Source: an uncultured Acidimicrobiales bacterium (GTDB lineage Bacteria > Actinomycetota > Acidimicrobiia > Acidimicrobiales > CALAML01). Taken from it: 43,139 bases of DNA. Position numbers and translations under genes: made by a program. This document shows positions 8,933 through 17,028 of the stretch, piece after piece; position 1 is the stretch's first letter; the number at the start of each line of letters is the position of its first letter. The notes below the pieces were generated by a model. It saw only the letters and a program-made list of their open reading frames with translations, was not told where the DNA came from and searched no databases. The stretch spans positions 1 through 43,139 of the forward strand of contig CALAML010000066.1 in assembly GCA_937925845.1 (NCBI GenBank), written 5' to 3'.

Positions 8933-9344
8933 GGGCGAGTGACTCGTTACTTGGGCGTGGGCTAACGATGTAAGTTCATACAACTTTGGCGCTATTTCAG
9001 CCCATTTAGATATAGGTTATCCATCCCGGGAATAACTCTCGGCGACCCCACAGGTATCGACAGCTCCAAACCAAAGCTGAAAGAACTTCACGGTCGAGCC
9101 CAAGCAACGATTCAAAGAAATGGCCTCTGGCACCCAAAACCCATCTAGCCCGCCGTGCCAGAGAAACGGCGGGACCCACCCATGTTTCGCGGTGCCGGCA
9201 TGATTTTCGCGGTGCCAGAGCATGATTTTCGCGGTGCCAGAGACCTGCAACCCCGAGACCTCCAACCCGCCCTCCCGCGGTGCCAGAGGCTTGAGGAGCC
9301 GTCGTTGACACAATCAAGGCCGGCCCACCAGCGATGATGTTGGG
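8933..9344. repeat. 412-bp divergent gap with hairpin pair and 22-bp tandem repeat
   Basis: Holds CTCTGGCACC at 9125 facing CGTGCCAGAG at 9154, a potential 9-bp stem with about 20 bases of loop. A 22-bp unit beginning CATGATTTTCGC and ending in GGTGCCAGAG is exactly repeated at 9199-9220 and 9221-9242, preceded by a shorter variant at 9181-9198 ending GGTGCCGG. A further copy of the word is at 9279-9288. The left part (about 8980-9040) is AT-rich for this genome (TATATC on the minus strand, 9011-9016) and probably contains the promoter of the secreted protein. A TTGACA is at 9305-9310 on the plus strand. Confidence 0.78.
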
Positions 9345-10547
9345 GTGAACCGATTCCGCCAAAATCGCCTAGCCATCGGTGCATTGGCTGTTGCCTTGAT
9401 GCTGCTTGGGCTTGTTGGCGCGGGGGTCTGGGCTTGGCAGGAGCAACCAACTTGCGGAACCCGACTCCTCGACCAGATCGCTGGCCGCGAAACCGCCCGC
9501 CCAAATCACACCGGCACGTTCTCAACAGACGACGGCCGGATACTCAACTACGACTTCTACCGTCCGTCCAACGAACTCCACAACGCTGCGGGCGAACCAC
9601 CGCTCGTCATCTACGTCCATGGGGGTGGCTGGTCCTCACTAACGCGAGACCTTGGTCGCTCGACTCCGCCGCTACTCCTCTGCGAGCGCGGCTACGCCGT
9701 CGCCTCTCTGGACTACCGCCGGACTAGCGATGGGGCCACTTGGCCAACGCCTGCCGCCGACGTTGCAGCCGGCATCCGGACGCTTGGCTTCACTTCGACA
9801 TCCAACACTCGTCCGGATCCGTCCGTCGAACTGCTCAGCTTCGACATCAATCGCGTTGCCCTCTGGGGTGATTCTGCCGGCGGTCACCTCGCATCCTTCG
9901 TGGCCATGGCCTCGAACAGTGCTGAGGTTCCGAAAGACTTGGTCGCGGGCACGATTGATCTTGGGCCGAACCTCAGGCTTCGGGGCGTCATCGCTGGAGC
10001 GGCAATCACCGACCTTACCGACCCCGCCTTTGCAACGTGGGCCGAGGACATCCCGGGGTTACAACGATGTCCCGGTGCCGGTGGCGGAAACCAATCGTGT
10101 GACGCCTTTGCCAGTCATTGGCCCTGCGCTAGCCCAGACCAGGTGCCGGGCGAGCCCTCATGCACTACCATCATTGAGGCGTCCATGCTTTGGCTGCTTG
10201 GGTGCGATGAGCGGACGGTAACAACTTGCGGATCGGTGCATGAACACCCTCTCGCCAGTGAAGCCAGCCCGGTGACCTACGCGGATGCCTGCGACCCGCC
10301 ACACATGCTGCTTTCCGACGGTGAGCCGCTGGCCCACGTCGATGGAGAGTTTAGGGGCGACCTGCTGGTTCCACCCTCGCAGCAGCAACGATTGATTGCA
10401 GCTCTCCAGGAAGTTGGAGTGGACACCAGCTTTAGCCGCTCGACCGACGGCTCAGGCCACGTTGCAATAACCGGCGATGCCTCGATGGTGGACGAGCTCG
10501 ACAATTTCTTGTCATCTACCTTCTCCGGCCCTACGGCGAAGTGTTAA
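9345..10547 (+). CDS. membrane-anchored alpha/beta-hydrolase (esterase/lipase, BD-FAE-like)
   Basis: 400 residues. Residues 9-31 are a hydrophobic N-terminal anchor or signal segment (LAIGALAVALMLLGLVGAG), so the enzyme acts outside the membrane. The oxyanion-hole motif HGGGW is at 92-96 and the nucleophile elbow GDSAGG at 175-180 (Ser177). A C-terminal GSGHVAI provides the catalytic His. The arrangement is that of the hormone-sensitive-lipase/BD-feruloyl-esterase branch. Several extra cysteines between 220 and 310 are compatible with disulphides in an exported protein. The start is GTG, with a poor -10-like GATGAT 6 bases upstream. The 3' end overlaps the convergent RAYT gene by 17 bases. 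Confidence 0.88.
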   Translation: MNRFRQNRLAIGALAVALMLLGLVGAGVWAWQEQPTCGTRLLDQIAGRETARPNHTGTFSTDDGRILNYDFYRPSNELHNAAGEPPLVIYVHGGGWSSLTRDLGRSTPPLLLCERGYAVASLDYRRTSDGATWPTPAADVAAGIRTLGFTSTSNTRPDPSVELLSFDINRVALWGDSAGGHLASFVAMASNSAEVPKDLVAGTIDLGPNLRLRGVIAGAAITDLTDPAFATWAEDIPGLQRCPGAGGGNQSCDAFASHWPCASPDQVPGEPSCTTIIEASMLWLLGCDERTVTTCGSVHEHPLASEASPVTYADACDPPHMLLSDGEPLAHVDGEFRGDLLVPPSQQQRLIAALQEVGVDTSFSRSTDGSGHVAITGDASMVDELDNFLSSTFSGPTAKC

Positions 10548-11490
10548 CCCCTGCCAAACGCAACCAGGGCACTTCTTCCGGGTGGAGACCCGGAGCGTCT
10601 GGACTGCCCCATGCCCGCTCATGCGCTTGTTCGAGCTGGGCCACGAAGCCGTTGTGTACCTCAGCAAGCTTGCGTGCCTGTCGAAGCCGCTCCCACACAA
10701 CACCCTGACCAACGGCGTCCCGATCGGCGATTGCCGCAGCGGAGTGCCCAATGTGTCGAGCGAGGAAGACTCGAGCAAGCGTTCGGCACCGCTCAGGAAG
10801 AATCGATTCGGTCGCCGCATAGATGTCGTCGATAGTCGGGGCCATGGTGGGGGTCCGGACGGCAACGAGATACGCCGCCTCTGGGTCGGTGTAGCGATGC
10901 GCTGTCTGCGCTGATGGGTTGATCGTCGTTTTGTCACGGGGCAACTGCGTCTCGGTGTGCTTGCGAAGTTGGTCCGGGCTCTCATGGTTCTTTGCGATCT
11001 GCTCGGTTTTGAGCCACCACTCCCCCTGGGCGGCCCCGACATAGGCTGGGTAACTCGACCACTCATAGAGCGCCAGGTCAAGGTCTCGCTGAATATCGAG
11101 CGGGTTGCGGTGGGCGTACCGAGCTTCGTTTTGAATGAAGAGGTGCAACGCCGTTTCGCCGTCGCCATCAGGAGTTGTGTCCTCGAAGCGACCTCGGAAT
11201 AGGGGTCCATCAAAGCCATGCCGCTTGTTGAACGCTCGCACGTAGTTGGAAAAGAGGTACTGCATGGCCGGCGACAGGTTGCCGTCAGGACAGTGCACCA
11301 ACAGATGGAAGTGGTTAGTCATGAGGGCGTAGGCGTGAATCTCGATGTTCCACCGATGCGTAATCACGCCCAACAAGTAGAGAAAGTGCAATCGATCATC
11401 ATCGTTGAGGAAGATCGGCTGACCCCGAGCGCCGCGGTTATACACCTGGTGCCATTGGCCGGGCTGATCAACACGCAAAGGACGTCCCAT
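10531..11490 (-). CDS. REP-associated tyrosine transposase (RAYT), Y1/HUH family
   Basis: 319 residues from the ATG at 11490 (MGRPLRVDQPGQWHQVYNRG), the canonical RAYT start; an upstream TTG at 11520 is less likely. The Y1-transposase signature MTNHFHLLVH contains the metal-binding HUH pair His60 and His62. The helix SNYVRAFNKRHG supplies the candidate nucleophile Tyr83, followed by GPLFRGRFE and the conserved YAHRNPL and YEWSSYPAY motifs. The C-terminal third (about 215-300) looks like a DnaA-C-type helix-turn-helix, probably DNA-binding. RAYTs are single-copy HUH nucleases that bind and cleave REP sequences and are thought to spread them. Here the gaps on both sides carry a repeated word that is the obvious candidate substrate. 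Catalytic residues look intact. Confidence 0.93.
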   Translation of the reverse strand: MGRPLRVDQPGQWHQVYNRGARGQPIFLNDDDRLHFLYLLGVITHRWNIEIHAYALMTNHFHLLVHCPDGNLSPAMQYLFSNYVRAFNKRHGFDGPLFRGRFEDTTPDGDGETALHLFIQNEARYAHRNPLDIQRDLDLALYEWSSYPAYVGAAQGEWWLKTEQIAKNHESPDQLRKHTETQLPRDKTTINPSAQTAHRYTDPEAAYLVAVRTPTMAPTIDDIYAATESILPERCRTLARVFLARHIGHSAAAIADRDAVGQGVVWERLRQARKLAEVHNGFVAQLEQAHERAWGSPDAPGLHPEEVPWLRLAGVNTSP

Positions 11491-11497
11491 GCATCTA

Positions 11498-11503
11498 AAC
11501 CTA
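11498..11503 (-). promoter_or_regulatory. -10 box TAGGTT, leaderless start of RAYT gene
   Basis: On the minus strand TAGGTT is followed by seven bases and then the ATG at 11490. No Shine-Dalgarno is present. The position supports the internal ATG rather than the upstream TTG as the start, because the TTG lies upstream of this -10 box. Confidence 0.5.
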
Positions 11504-11527
11504 TTCACGACCAGTGACAAGTCTTCT

Positions 11528-11613
11528 GAAGGCTGATCTCTGGCGCCAGGAAGGCTGACCTTCGGTGCCAGAGGTGAGGCGACGGGACAGTGCGCGGCAC
11601 AAGAGTGCCAGAG
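11528..11613. repeat. inverted pair and extra copy of the GGTGCCAGAG element next to the RAYT gene
   Basis: CTCTGGCGCC (11538-11547) faces GGTGCCAGAG (11564-11573). The two can pair over ten positions (one G-T), the arrangement expected of a REPIN. The same stretch can be read as two direct 22-bp copies, both starting GAAGGCTGA (from 11528 and 11550). A further copy AGTGCCAGAG is at 11604-11613. The block is immediately upstream of the RAYT start. Confidence 0.7.
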
Positions 11614-11687
11614 GACTTGTGGGGGTCAGACTCCGAGCAGGATCGCGTGGCAGCAACTGATGCCGAGTAACGACCTTGGCTTGGCCC

Positions 11688-12089
11688 CTAAGAGTTGATC
11701 AGATGCTCGGCAGCCATGGCGAAGTAGTCGACAAAAAGCTTCTTGTCTGCCGCCTCAAGCTCAACTTGGTCCAATGCTGAACCCATGTGTGTCAACCAGG
11801 CCCGCTTCGCCGACTCATCAACGACGAATCGAGCATGCCGCATCCGCAGGCGCGGGTGTCCCCGCTCTTCGTTGTAGGTCTGGGGTCCACCCCAGTACTG
11901 CTGCAAAAACAGGGCAAGGCGGCGCTCAGCTGGCGCCAAATCGGCAGGGTACATCGGACGGAGCAGCGGGTCGCCCGACACACCTTCATAGAAGGCCCTA
12001 GCAACTCGCTCGAAAAAGACGGTGCCACCTACCCGGGCAAACAACGACACGGCGTCGCCGGGGCCTCCTGGCGCTACTGAGTCAGTCAT
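11688..12089 (-). CDS. glbO: group II truncated haemoglobin (trHbO-like)
   Basis: 133 residues, the size of a 2-on-2 truncated globin. It has the group II signature stretch FLQQYWGGPQTYNEERGHPR followed by LRMRHARF, where the His of RMRHARF is the proximal haem ligand, and ARAFYEGV with the distal-side Tyr. Family members bind oxygen or detoxify NO/peroxide and are almost universal in actinobacteria. The protein is cytoplasmic. It is monocistronic with its own leaderless-type promoter. The symbol is by family resemblance. Confidence 0.92.
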   Translation of the reverse strand: MTDSVAPGGPGDAVSLFARVGGTVFFERVARAFYEGVSGDPLLRPMYPADLAPAERRLALFLQQYWGGPQTYNEERGHPRLRMRHARFVVDESAKRAWLTHMGSALDQVELEAADKKLFVDYFAMAAEHLINS

Positions 12090-12096
12090 TTATGTA

Positions 12097-12102
12097 ACGT
12101 TA
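12097..12102 (-). promoter_or_regulatory. -10 box TAACGT, leaderless start of globin gene
   Basis: TAACGT on the minus strand, then seven bases (TACATAA), then the ATG at 12089. There is no Shine-Dalgarno. The following TACATA could be an alternative, shifted -10. Confidence 0.5.
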
Positions 12103-12134
12103 GCCACCAAGGCTGGACCGCGAAGAGCCAGATG

Positions 12135-12179
12135 AAAAGCTGCGGTGCCAGAGGCTGTGAAAAAGCTGCGGTGCCAGAG
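12135..12179 (+). repeat. 26-bp tandem unit containing GGTGCCAGAG
   Basis: The unit at 12135-12160 contains the word at 12144-12153. It is followed directly by a second, partial copy at 12161-12179 ending in the word at 12170-12179. It fills most of the gap between the globin gene and rnz. Confidence 0.75.
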
Positions 12180-12194
12180 ACCAGGCCGAACTCC

Positions 12195-13103
12195 TTAGCG
12201 TGGCGGCATCGAGACCCGATCGAAGTCGACAACCGCTTCGACTGACTCGAATTCAAGACGCGCTTCGTCCACAAAGGCAGACACATCCGGATACCGCGCT
12301 GAAAAGTGGGTTAACACAAGATGCTTGGCGCCAGCCAAGCGGGCGAGACGACCGGCTTGCCGTGCCGTCATATGCGCATGCTGTTCCGCCAGGTGGGCCT
12401 CTGTCTCAAGAAAGGTCGACTCGCAAACAAGCATGTCCACCCCGTCAGCCAACACCTGAGCCCCCTCACACCATCGGGTGTCCATCACAAACGCAAGAGA
12501 CTGACCCCTTCGCTCCTCGCTGAAGTCCTCGATCTTGACCTGCTTGCCATCAACCTCGAGTGAACCTTGGCGAACAAGCTCACCAACCGTCGGACCTTGC
12601 ACTCCGATCGCTGCCAGTTTTTCCGCATCCAGCCGCCGGCCATCCGGTTCCTGAATCCGGTAGCCATAGGACGTGATTCGGTGATCAAGCTTGTGCACAA
12701 TCAACTCCGAGCGGCCAAGCTCGCCCACGGCCCCGTTCCCATCAAGCGGGACCTCAACAAATGGGGTCACAGGCTCATAGGCGCTGGCATATCTGAGCCG
12801 CTCGAAGAAGCGCGATCCGTCTGACGGAAAATAGATGGGAACCTCCCGAGTAACGCCATCACCACAGAGACGCTGCAGGATGCCCGGCAGCCCCAGACAG
12901 TGGTCGCCATGAAAATGGGTGATGCAAATGTCCGTGACTCTGGCCGCCGCCACACCTGCAAGTGTGAACTGTCGCTGAGTCCCCTCTCCAGGATCAAACA
13001 GTACGAGCCGATCGTCCCAGCGCACGGCGTACCCGTTGTGGTTCCGACGGCGGGTGGGCGCTTGGGATGCTGTACCAAGCACGATCAATTCCCGCTGCGA
13101 CAT
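12195..13103 (-). CDS. rnz: ribonuclease Z (tRNase Z), tRNA 3'-end processing
   Basis: 302 residues, the length of short-form tRNase Z. The metallo-beta-lactamase signature THFHGDH is at 62-68 (His63, His65, Asp67, His68 bind two zincs). The N-terminal LGTASQAPTRRRNHNGYAV is diagnostic for the family, and LTHFSARYPD near residue 270 carries the last metal ligand. It cleaves pre-tRNA 3' trailers in the cytoplasm. A spaced exosite region is reduced, as in actinobacterial enzymes. It is monocistronic. Confidence 0.93.
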   Translation of the reverse strand: MSQRELIVLGTASQAPTRRRNHNGYAVRWDDRLVLFDPGEGTQRQFTLAGVAAARVTDICITHFHGDHCLGLPGILQRLCGDGVTREVPIYFPSDGSRFFERLRYASAYEPVTPFVEVPLDGNGAVGELGRSELIVHKLDHRITSYGYRIQEPDGRRLDAEKLAAIGVQGPTVGELVRQGSLEVDGKQVKIEDFSEERRGQSLAFVMDTRWCEGAQVLADGVDMLVCESTFLETEAHLAEQHAHMTARQAGRLARLAGAKHLVLTHFSARYPDVSAFVDEARLEFESVEAVVDFDRVSMPPR

Positions 13104-13492
13104 CCGGACACCCTATGGGCCCGATAAAGCGCAGCCACCATCACGCCAGAATCCAAGGACGCCTATCCCGGTGCGCAATTTGAACGGCCGCCGTCGTTGA
13201 CGCATGTGGTGCCAGAGGTCTCGACACAGGTGGTGCCAGAGGACTGAGGACTGGGCCAGTATCCGGGAGGTGGTGCCAGAGGTTAAGAGCCTCATGGATT
13301 CGAGAGTAGGTGCCGGCGAGAGTAGGTGCCGGAGGCATCACCGAATGCGGCGCGACTTCGCGCATCGTTGAATCCCTTGTGACACCCAGGAACACATTGA
13401 CCACACCAGCAACTTTGGTGACTTTTCATCACATGCTGTACAACTAGACTGGATCAGATGGTTGACTAGGGAACCACGAGGCTGGCGGGCCA
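13104..13492. repeat. 389-bp divergent gap with three direct GGTGCCAGAG copies and a 16-bp tandem
   Basis: Copies at 13208, 13232 and 13272 share one orientation and are spaced 24 and 40 bp apart. A 16-bp unit with the variant core GGTGCCGG is exactly duplicated at 13301-13316 and 13317-13332. The right end is more AT-rich; TTGGTG (13415-13420), 18 bases, then TACAAC (13439-13444) is a possible promoter for the GMC gene. No coding region was seen. Confidence 0.72.
13110..13115 (-). promoter_or_regulatory. -10 box TAGGGT, leaderless start of rnz
   Basis: TAGGGT on the minus strand is followed by six bases and the ATG at 13103. No Shine-Dalgarno is seen. Confidence 0.5.
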
Positions 13493-15190
13493 ATGATTCG
13501 AGATGCTGAGGATCTACAAAGAGGCGAGATCATCGAAAGCGATGTCTGCATTGTGGGCGCAGGCCCCTCCGGACTAACCCTTGCCTTCGAATTGGCCAAA
13601 GCCGACAAGAGAGTTTGTGTCCTCGAAAGCGGCGGCATCGACGTCGAACCGGACATCCAAAAACTGAGCCGCGCCGAATCGATCGGCGAGCCCTATCTCC
13701 CACTGAACCACAACGGCACCAGGGTGCGCGCCTTTGGCGGCACATCTCGCCATTGGGAGTCTAATGGACCGTTTCGGGGCCGCTCCCTCGACCCGATCGA
13801 CTTTGAGGCTCGAGACGAAATTCCCCACAGTGGCTGGCCAATTACCTTTGATGAGGTCGCGCCCTACTACCGCACCGCCGCATCATATTGCGACCTGGCC
13901 AGTGACGACTTCGAACCGAAAACCTGGCATACCCAGGACGAGCTCGGCCACGACTTCCCCGATGACACCCTTCGACTTGCGCCTTTCCAATTGGTCGACA
14001 CCGACTGGTCCCGGCACCTAGCGGCAGTCCGCGACCACCCCAACATCGATCTCATTCTGCACGCCACCGCAACAGGATTCGACTCAGCTCAGGATGTCGA
14101 ACGGATCGACTCGATCACCGTCGAGGCCGGAGACAACCATCAGTTTGTGGTGCGTCCCGGGATAGTTGTCCTAGCGACACATGCACTGGAGAACGCCCGC
14201 CTTCTTCTCCTCGGCAACCAGCAGCACCCTGACGGCTTCGGCAACGAGCACGATCTTGTGGGCCGCTACTTCCAGGACCACACCGCAGTGCAGGCCGCGG
14301 TGTTTCGGCCAACTCAGGAATTGATGCGCTCGCCGAAGTTGAACGTCTTCGGCACCCATCCGGTGCCAGACGAGAAGATACGAATCTGCTCGATGCTCGG
14401 GCTGTCGCCGGAAGTCGTCCGCCGGGAAGGCCTCCTCAACCCCGCCTTCTTTGTATTCCCGACGACCGCCGCACTCTCATCAAACACGTTCCAGTCGGTG
14501 CGAACCCTTGGGCGAACGCTGAAGTTCCGCCCACGACCGCCATCTATGGCCGCCCACATCGCCAACCTAGCCGGGCATCCAATGACGGTGATGCGCAGCG
14601 CTTTGGAGCTGGCCGGGCGAGCCCACCACCCTGATCGCTTCCTCCTGCTGGCCATGAACGAGCAGGCCCCGAACCCGATGAGCCGGGTCACCCTCGGTAA
14701 CCGCCGAGACCGTTTTGGCCGTAGGGAACTGTCTCTGGATTGGCGCCTCACCGAACTCGACCACTGGTCGATGCGAAGGTCGGTTGAGCTGATCGATGAA
14801 TCATTCCGTCGATTGGGCTGGGGCCGACTCGAAGAGCTCTACGGCGACAGCAAGCCGGGCCGCCAAATGTGGGGCCAATTCCACCAGCTGGGCACGACGC
14901 GAATGTCAACCGATCCCCGCCGTGGCGTGGTCGATACGAATTCGGCGGTCCATGGCATGGACAATCTCTATTGCGCGGGCGGGTCGGTGTTCACCGGCGG
15001 CGGCTACGCCAACCCGACACTAACGATGGTTGCTCTTTCTGCCCGTCTCGCCGACCACCTCATCCATCGCCTTGATCACTCGATACGCCTAGCGGACCAC
15101 CACCTCAACGGCAACGGAGTAGCCGGCACCGATGTGATCGACCTAACCCACACTCAGCCCCAGCAGGGTCGGACCACCCAACCAAGCTGA
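13493..15190 (+). CDS. GMC-family FAD-dependent oxidoreductase
   Basis: 565 residues. The FAD-binding dinucleotide motif VGAGPSG is at 21-27, followed by a beta-alpha-beta ending in VCVLESGG. The GMC C-terminal domain has GQFHQLGTTRMS, with the catalytic His, and the closing FAD contact NLYCAGGSVF-TGGGYANPTLT. The middle segment RAFGGTSRHWES is the family's second signature. Members oxidise alcohols, sugars or sterols to carbonyls. It lacks a Tat or Sec signal and is probably cytoplasmic. It stands alone between two repeat-filled gaps. The last 40 residues (after RLADHLIHRL) are poorly conserved-looking. The start at 13493 has only a weak ribosome-binding site. Confidence 0.88.
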   Translation: MIRDAEDLQRGEIIESDVCIVGAGPSGLTLAFELAKADKRVCVLESGGIDVEPDIQKLSRAESIGEPYLPLNHNGTRVRAFGGTSRHWESNGPFRGRSLDPIDFEARDEIPHSGWPITFDEVAPYYRTAASYCDLASDDFEPKTWHTQDELGHDFPDDTLRLAPFQLVDTDWSRHLAAVRDHPNIDLILHATATGFDSAQDVERIDSITVEAGDNHQFVVRPGIVVLATHALENARLLLLGNQQHPDGFGNEHDLVGRYFQDHTAVQAAVFRPTQELMRSPKLNVFGTHPVPDEKIRICSMLGLSPEVVRREGLLNPAFFVFPTTAALSSNTFQSVRTLGRTLKFRPRPPSMAAHIANLAGHPMTVMRSALELAGRAHHPDRFLLLAMNEQAPNPMSRVTLGNRRDRFGRRELSLDWRLTELDHWSMRRSVELIDESFRRLGWGRLEELYGDSKPGRQMWGQFHQLGTTRMSTDPRRGVVDTNSAVHGMDNLYCAGGSVFTGGGYANPTLTMVALSARLADHLIHRLDHSIRLADHHLNGNGVAGTDVIDLTHTQPQQGRTTQPS

Positions 15191-15686
15191 CCCACCCAAG
15201 AACAGGGTCACCATCCCGACCCCTCGGGCTGTGAGCGAAATCGGTGCCAGAGCTCCTGCCGCTCCGGTAAGGCCGGCCACGCCCGTAGTCGACCGTCGGG
15301 CCTCCGCCGCCTTTGGGCCACCAGTCCAAAGAGTCACCCATTCTGCCGGTGCCAGAGACATTCAGAAGACACTCACAGGAGGGCCCGGGGCTGGGGTTGG
15401 GTTGTCGGTGCCAGAGACCCGAGCACAGTGTTATCGGAGACCCGAGCACAGTGTTATCGGTGGCAGAGCTACCACGCCAGTGAGTCGGGCCACCCGAGGT
15501 GTCGATGCTCCGGCTCCTGTCGCATCTATGACCGCTGACCCGAGGGACGGGCGCATCTGGTGCCGGTGCCAGAGACCTGCTCAACCGGAGACCTGCTCAA
15601 CCGGCTCGGGTTCCAACTGTGCCAGGCTCCTTCTCGGTCAAAGACTTCTCGTCGCAGAGAGGGGCCCGCGCGAGATTGCCCGCTCT
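15191..15686. repeat. 496-bp convergent gap with four direct GGTGCCAGAG copies and two tandem duplications
   Basis: Copies at 15243, 15348, 15407 and 15565 all have the same orientation; GGTGGCAGAG at 15459-15468 is a one-base variant. A 23-bp unit is exactly tandem at 15414-15436 and 15437-15459, beginning inside the copy at 15407. A 16-bp unit is exactly tandem at 15572-15587 and 15588-15603, beginning inside the copy at 15565. No coding region or clear terminator was seen. Confidence 0.78.
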
Positions 15687-16904
15687 TTAGGTCAGAGCCT
15701 TCGTCAACGGCTGCAGTAGGTCTCCAGGACCGATGCGCTCGACGGCTACCTCACCAACACCAAGATGTCGGGCCAAATCCATCAGGTTCTCGGCCAACGA
15801 CTCCACCACTTCCTGCTGGTCGATGGCTCCCGTGTCCCCCTTTTCCCCGAACGCACCAAGCACTCGGAGTGCGCCGTTCCGACGGTCGGTTTTTAGATCG
15901 ACCCGGGCCACAAGCCGATCATCAAGCAGGAACGGCAAGACGTAGTACCCAAAATTCCGCTTGGCCTTCGGAACGTAGATCTCAATCTTGTACTCAAACC
16001 CGAAGAGGCGCTCGGCCCGAGGCCGGCACCAAACAACGGGGTCGAAGGGCGAGAGAAGCGAGGAGCGACGTAGCTGCCTGGGTCGTTTTGCATCGACGGC
16101 CAACAGACCGGGCTCTTTCCAGCCCTCAACATGAACTTCCACGAGTTGCCCGTCTTCAATGAGATCGCCAATCAGCGGCCGAGCGGTGCGAGCCGACAGC
16201 CGGAAGTAGTCGACGAGATCACCAACCGTGCCCACTCCAAGGGAGCGACCCGCCATCATGAGCAGCTCACGTTGAGCGCCCTTAACGGACAGCGTTGGCT
16301 GTTTGCGAACTTCACCCGGGATGATGTTGTCGTAGAGATCGAACGACTTCTCGAAGTTGGAGTTTCTTCGGATACCGAGCTCTCCGATCCGGAAGAGCCA
16401 GTCGAGGGCGATCGAACCGACCGACCGTGACCCCCACCATTCACCGCTTCGGGGCCGCGGGTCGTCGAGTTCCGACGCCTGAAGCGGGCCTCGCTCCGCA
16501 ACCTGGGCATACACTTCGTCAATGTAGGCCGCCTCGGTTTGGGCCAGTCGGAACAGGTTGCCCCAGGTCTCGCCCGTTCGTGCCGCGGCTCGGCGCCATC
16601 GCATCAGCGGTTCTGTGGCCACCGGCATCAAGCTGGCCTCATGACCCCATGTCTCGTACCACTCTCCCGAGTGCCAGGCATACACATCAAGGTGATCCGG
16701 CGAGTAGGGACCCAGCCGAGCGAAGAACGGTAGGTAGTGACTGCGGCAGATCACCGGGACCGAATCGAGCTGCAGGACCCCCATCCGGTCCATAACTCGC
16801 CGAAAGTGTCGGCGATCCACACGACCCTTGGGCTGCGGATCGGCGAACCCCTGCGCGCCGAGGGCGATGCGCCGCGCCACCGCCGCGCTGAGAGACACAA
16901 CCAC
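15687..16904 (-). CDS. winged-helix DNA glycosylase, AlkZ/YcaQ-like
   Basis: 405 residues, matching the winged-helix DNA-binding domain (DUF1006/HTH_42) family. It has the characteristic N-terminal segment GVLQLDSVPVICRSHYLPF, in which QLD is the QxD/QxQ catalytic motif, and the C-terminal YKIEIYVPKAKRNFGYYVLP followed by FLLDDRLVARVDLK. AlkZ and YcaQ remove bulky or cross-linked alkylated bases, including interstrand cross-links. AlkZ proteins also serve as self-resistance in genotoxin clusters, but no toxin genes are near, so general DNA repair is more likely. The start is GTG at 16904, supported by a -10 box six bases upstream. Confidence 0.87.
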   Translation of the reverse strand: MVVSLSAAVARRIALGAQGFADPQPKGRVDRRHFRRVMDRMGVLQLDSVPVICRSHYLPFFARLGPYSPDHLDVYAWHSGEWYETWGHEASLMPVATEPLMRWRRAAARTGETWGNLFRLAQTEAAYIDEVYAQVAERGPLQASELDDPRPRSGEWWGSRSVGSIALDWLFRIGELGIRRNSNFEKSFDLYDNIIPGEVRKQPTLSVKGAQRELLMMAGRSLGVGTVGDLVDYFRLSARTARPLIGDLIEDGQLVEVHVEGWKEPGLLAVDAKRPRQLRRSSLLSPFDPVVWCRPRAERLFGFEYKIEIYVPKAKRNFGYYVLPFLLDDRLVARVDLKTDRRNGALRVLGAFGEKGDTGAIDQQEVVESLAENLMDLARHLGVGEVAVERIGPGDLLQPLTKALT

Positions 16905-16910
16905 GACGCC

Positions 16911-16916
16911 AAGCTA
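16911..16916 (-). promoter_or_regulatory. -10 box TAGCTT, leaderless start of AlkZ-like gene
   Basis: TAGCTT on the minus strand, six bases, then GTG at 16904. No Shine-Dalgarno is seen. It shares a 124-bp divergent region with the next gene's TAAGTT box. Confidence 0.5.
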
Positions 16917-17016
16917 GCGCGGTACCGGGGTTGTCGAATCATGACACCGCCCAACAGCGAATCGACCAGACCGCCGAAGTCCCAGCCGGGTTCCCCTGCG
17001 TTTTGGGTCGCAACGC

Positions 17017-17022
17017 TAAGTT
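17017..17022 (+). promoter_or_regulatory. -10 box TAAGTT, leaderless start of FMN protein gene
   Basis: TAAGTT, six bases, then GTG at 17029. No Shine-Dalgarno and no good -35 are visible. Confidence 0.5.
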
Positions 17023-17028
17023 TGCAGT

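Noticed and set aside
14362..14371. GGTGCCAGAC inside the GMC oxidoreductase gene
   Set aside because: Imperfect match encoding normal protein sequence; not counted as a repeat copy.
15687..16904. AlkZ-like gene as self-resistance in a genotoxin cluster
   Set aside because: No biosynthetic genes for a DNA-damaging natural product are nearby, so ordinary repair is the simpler reading.
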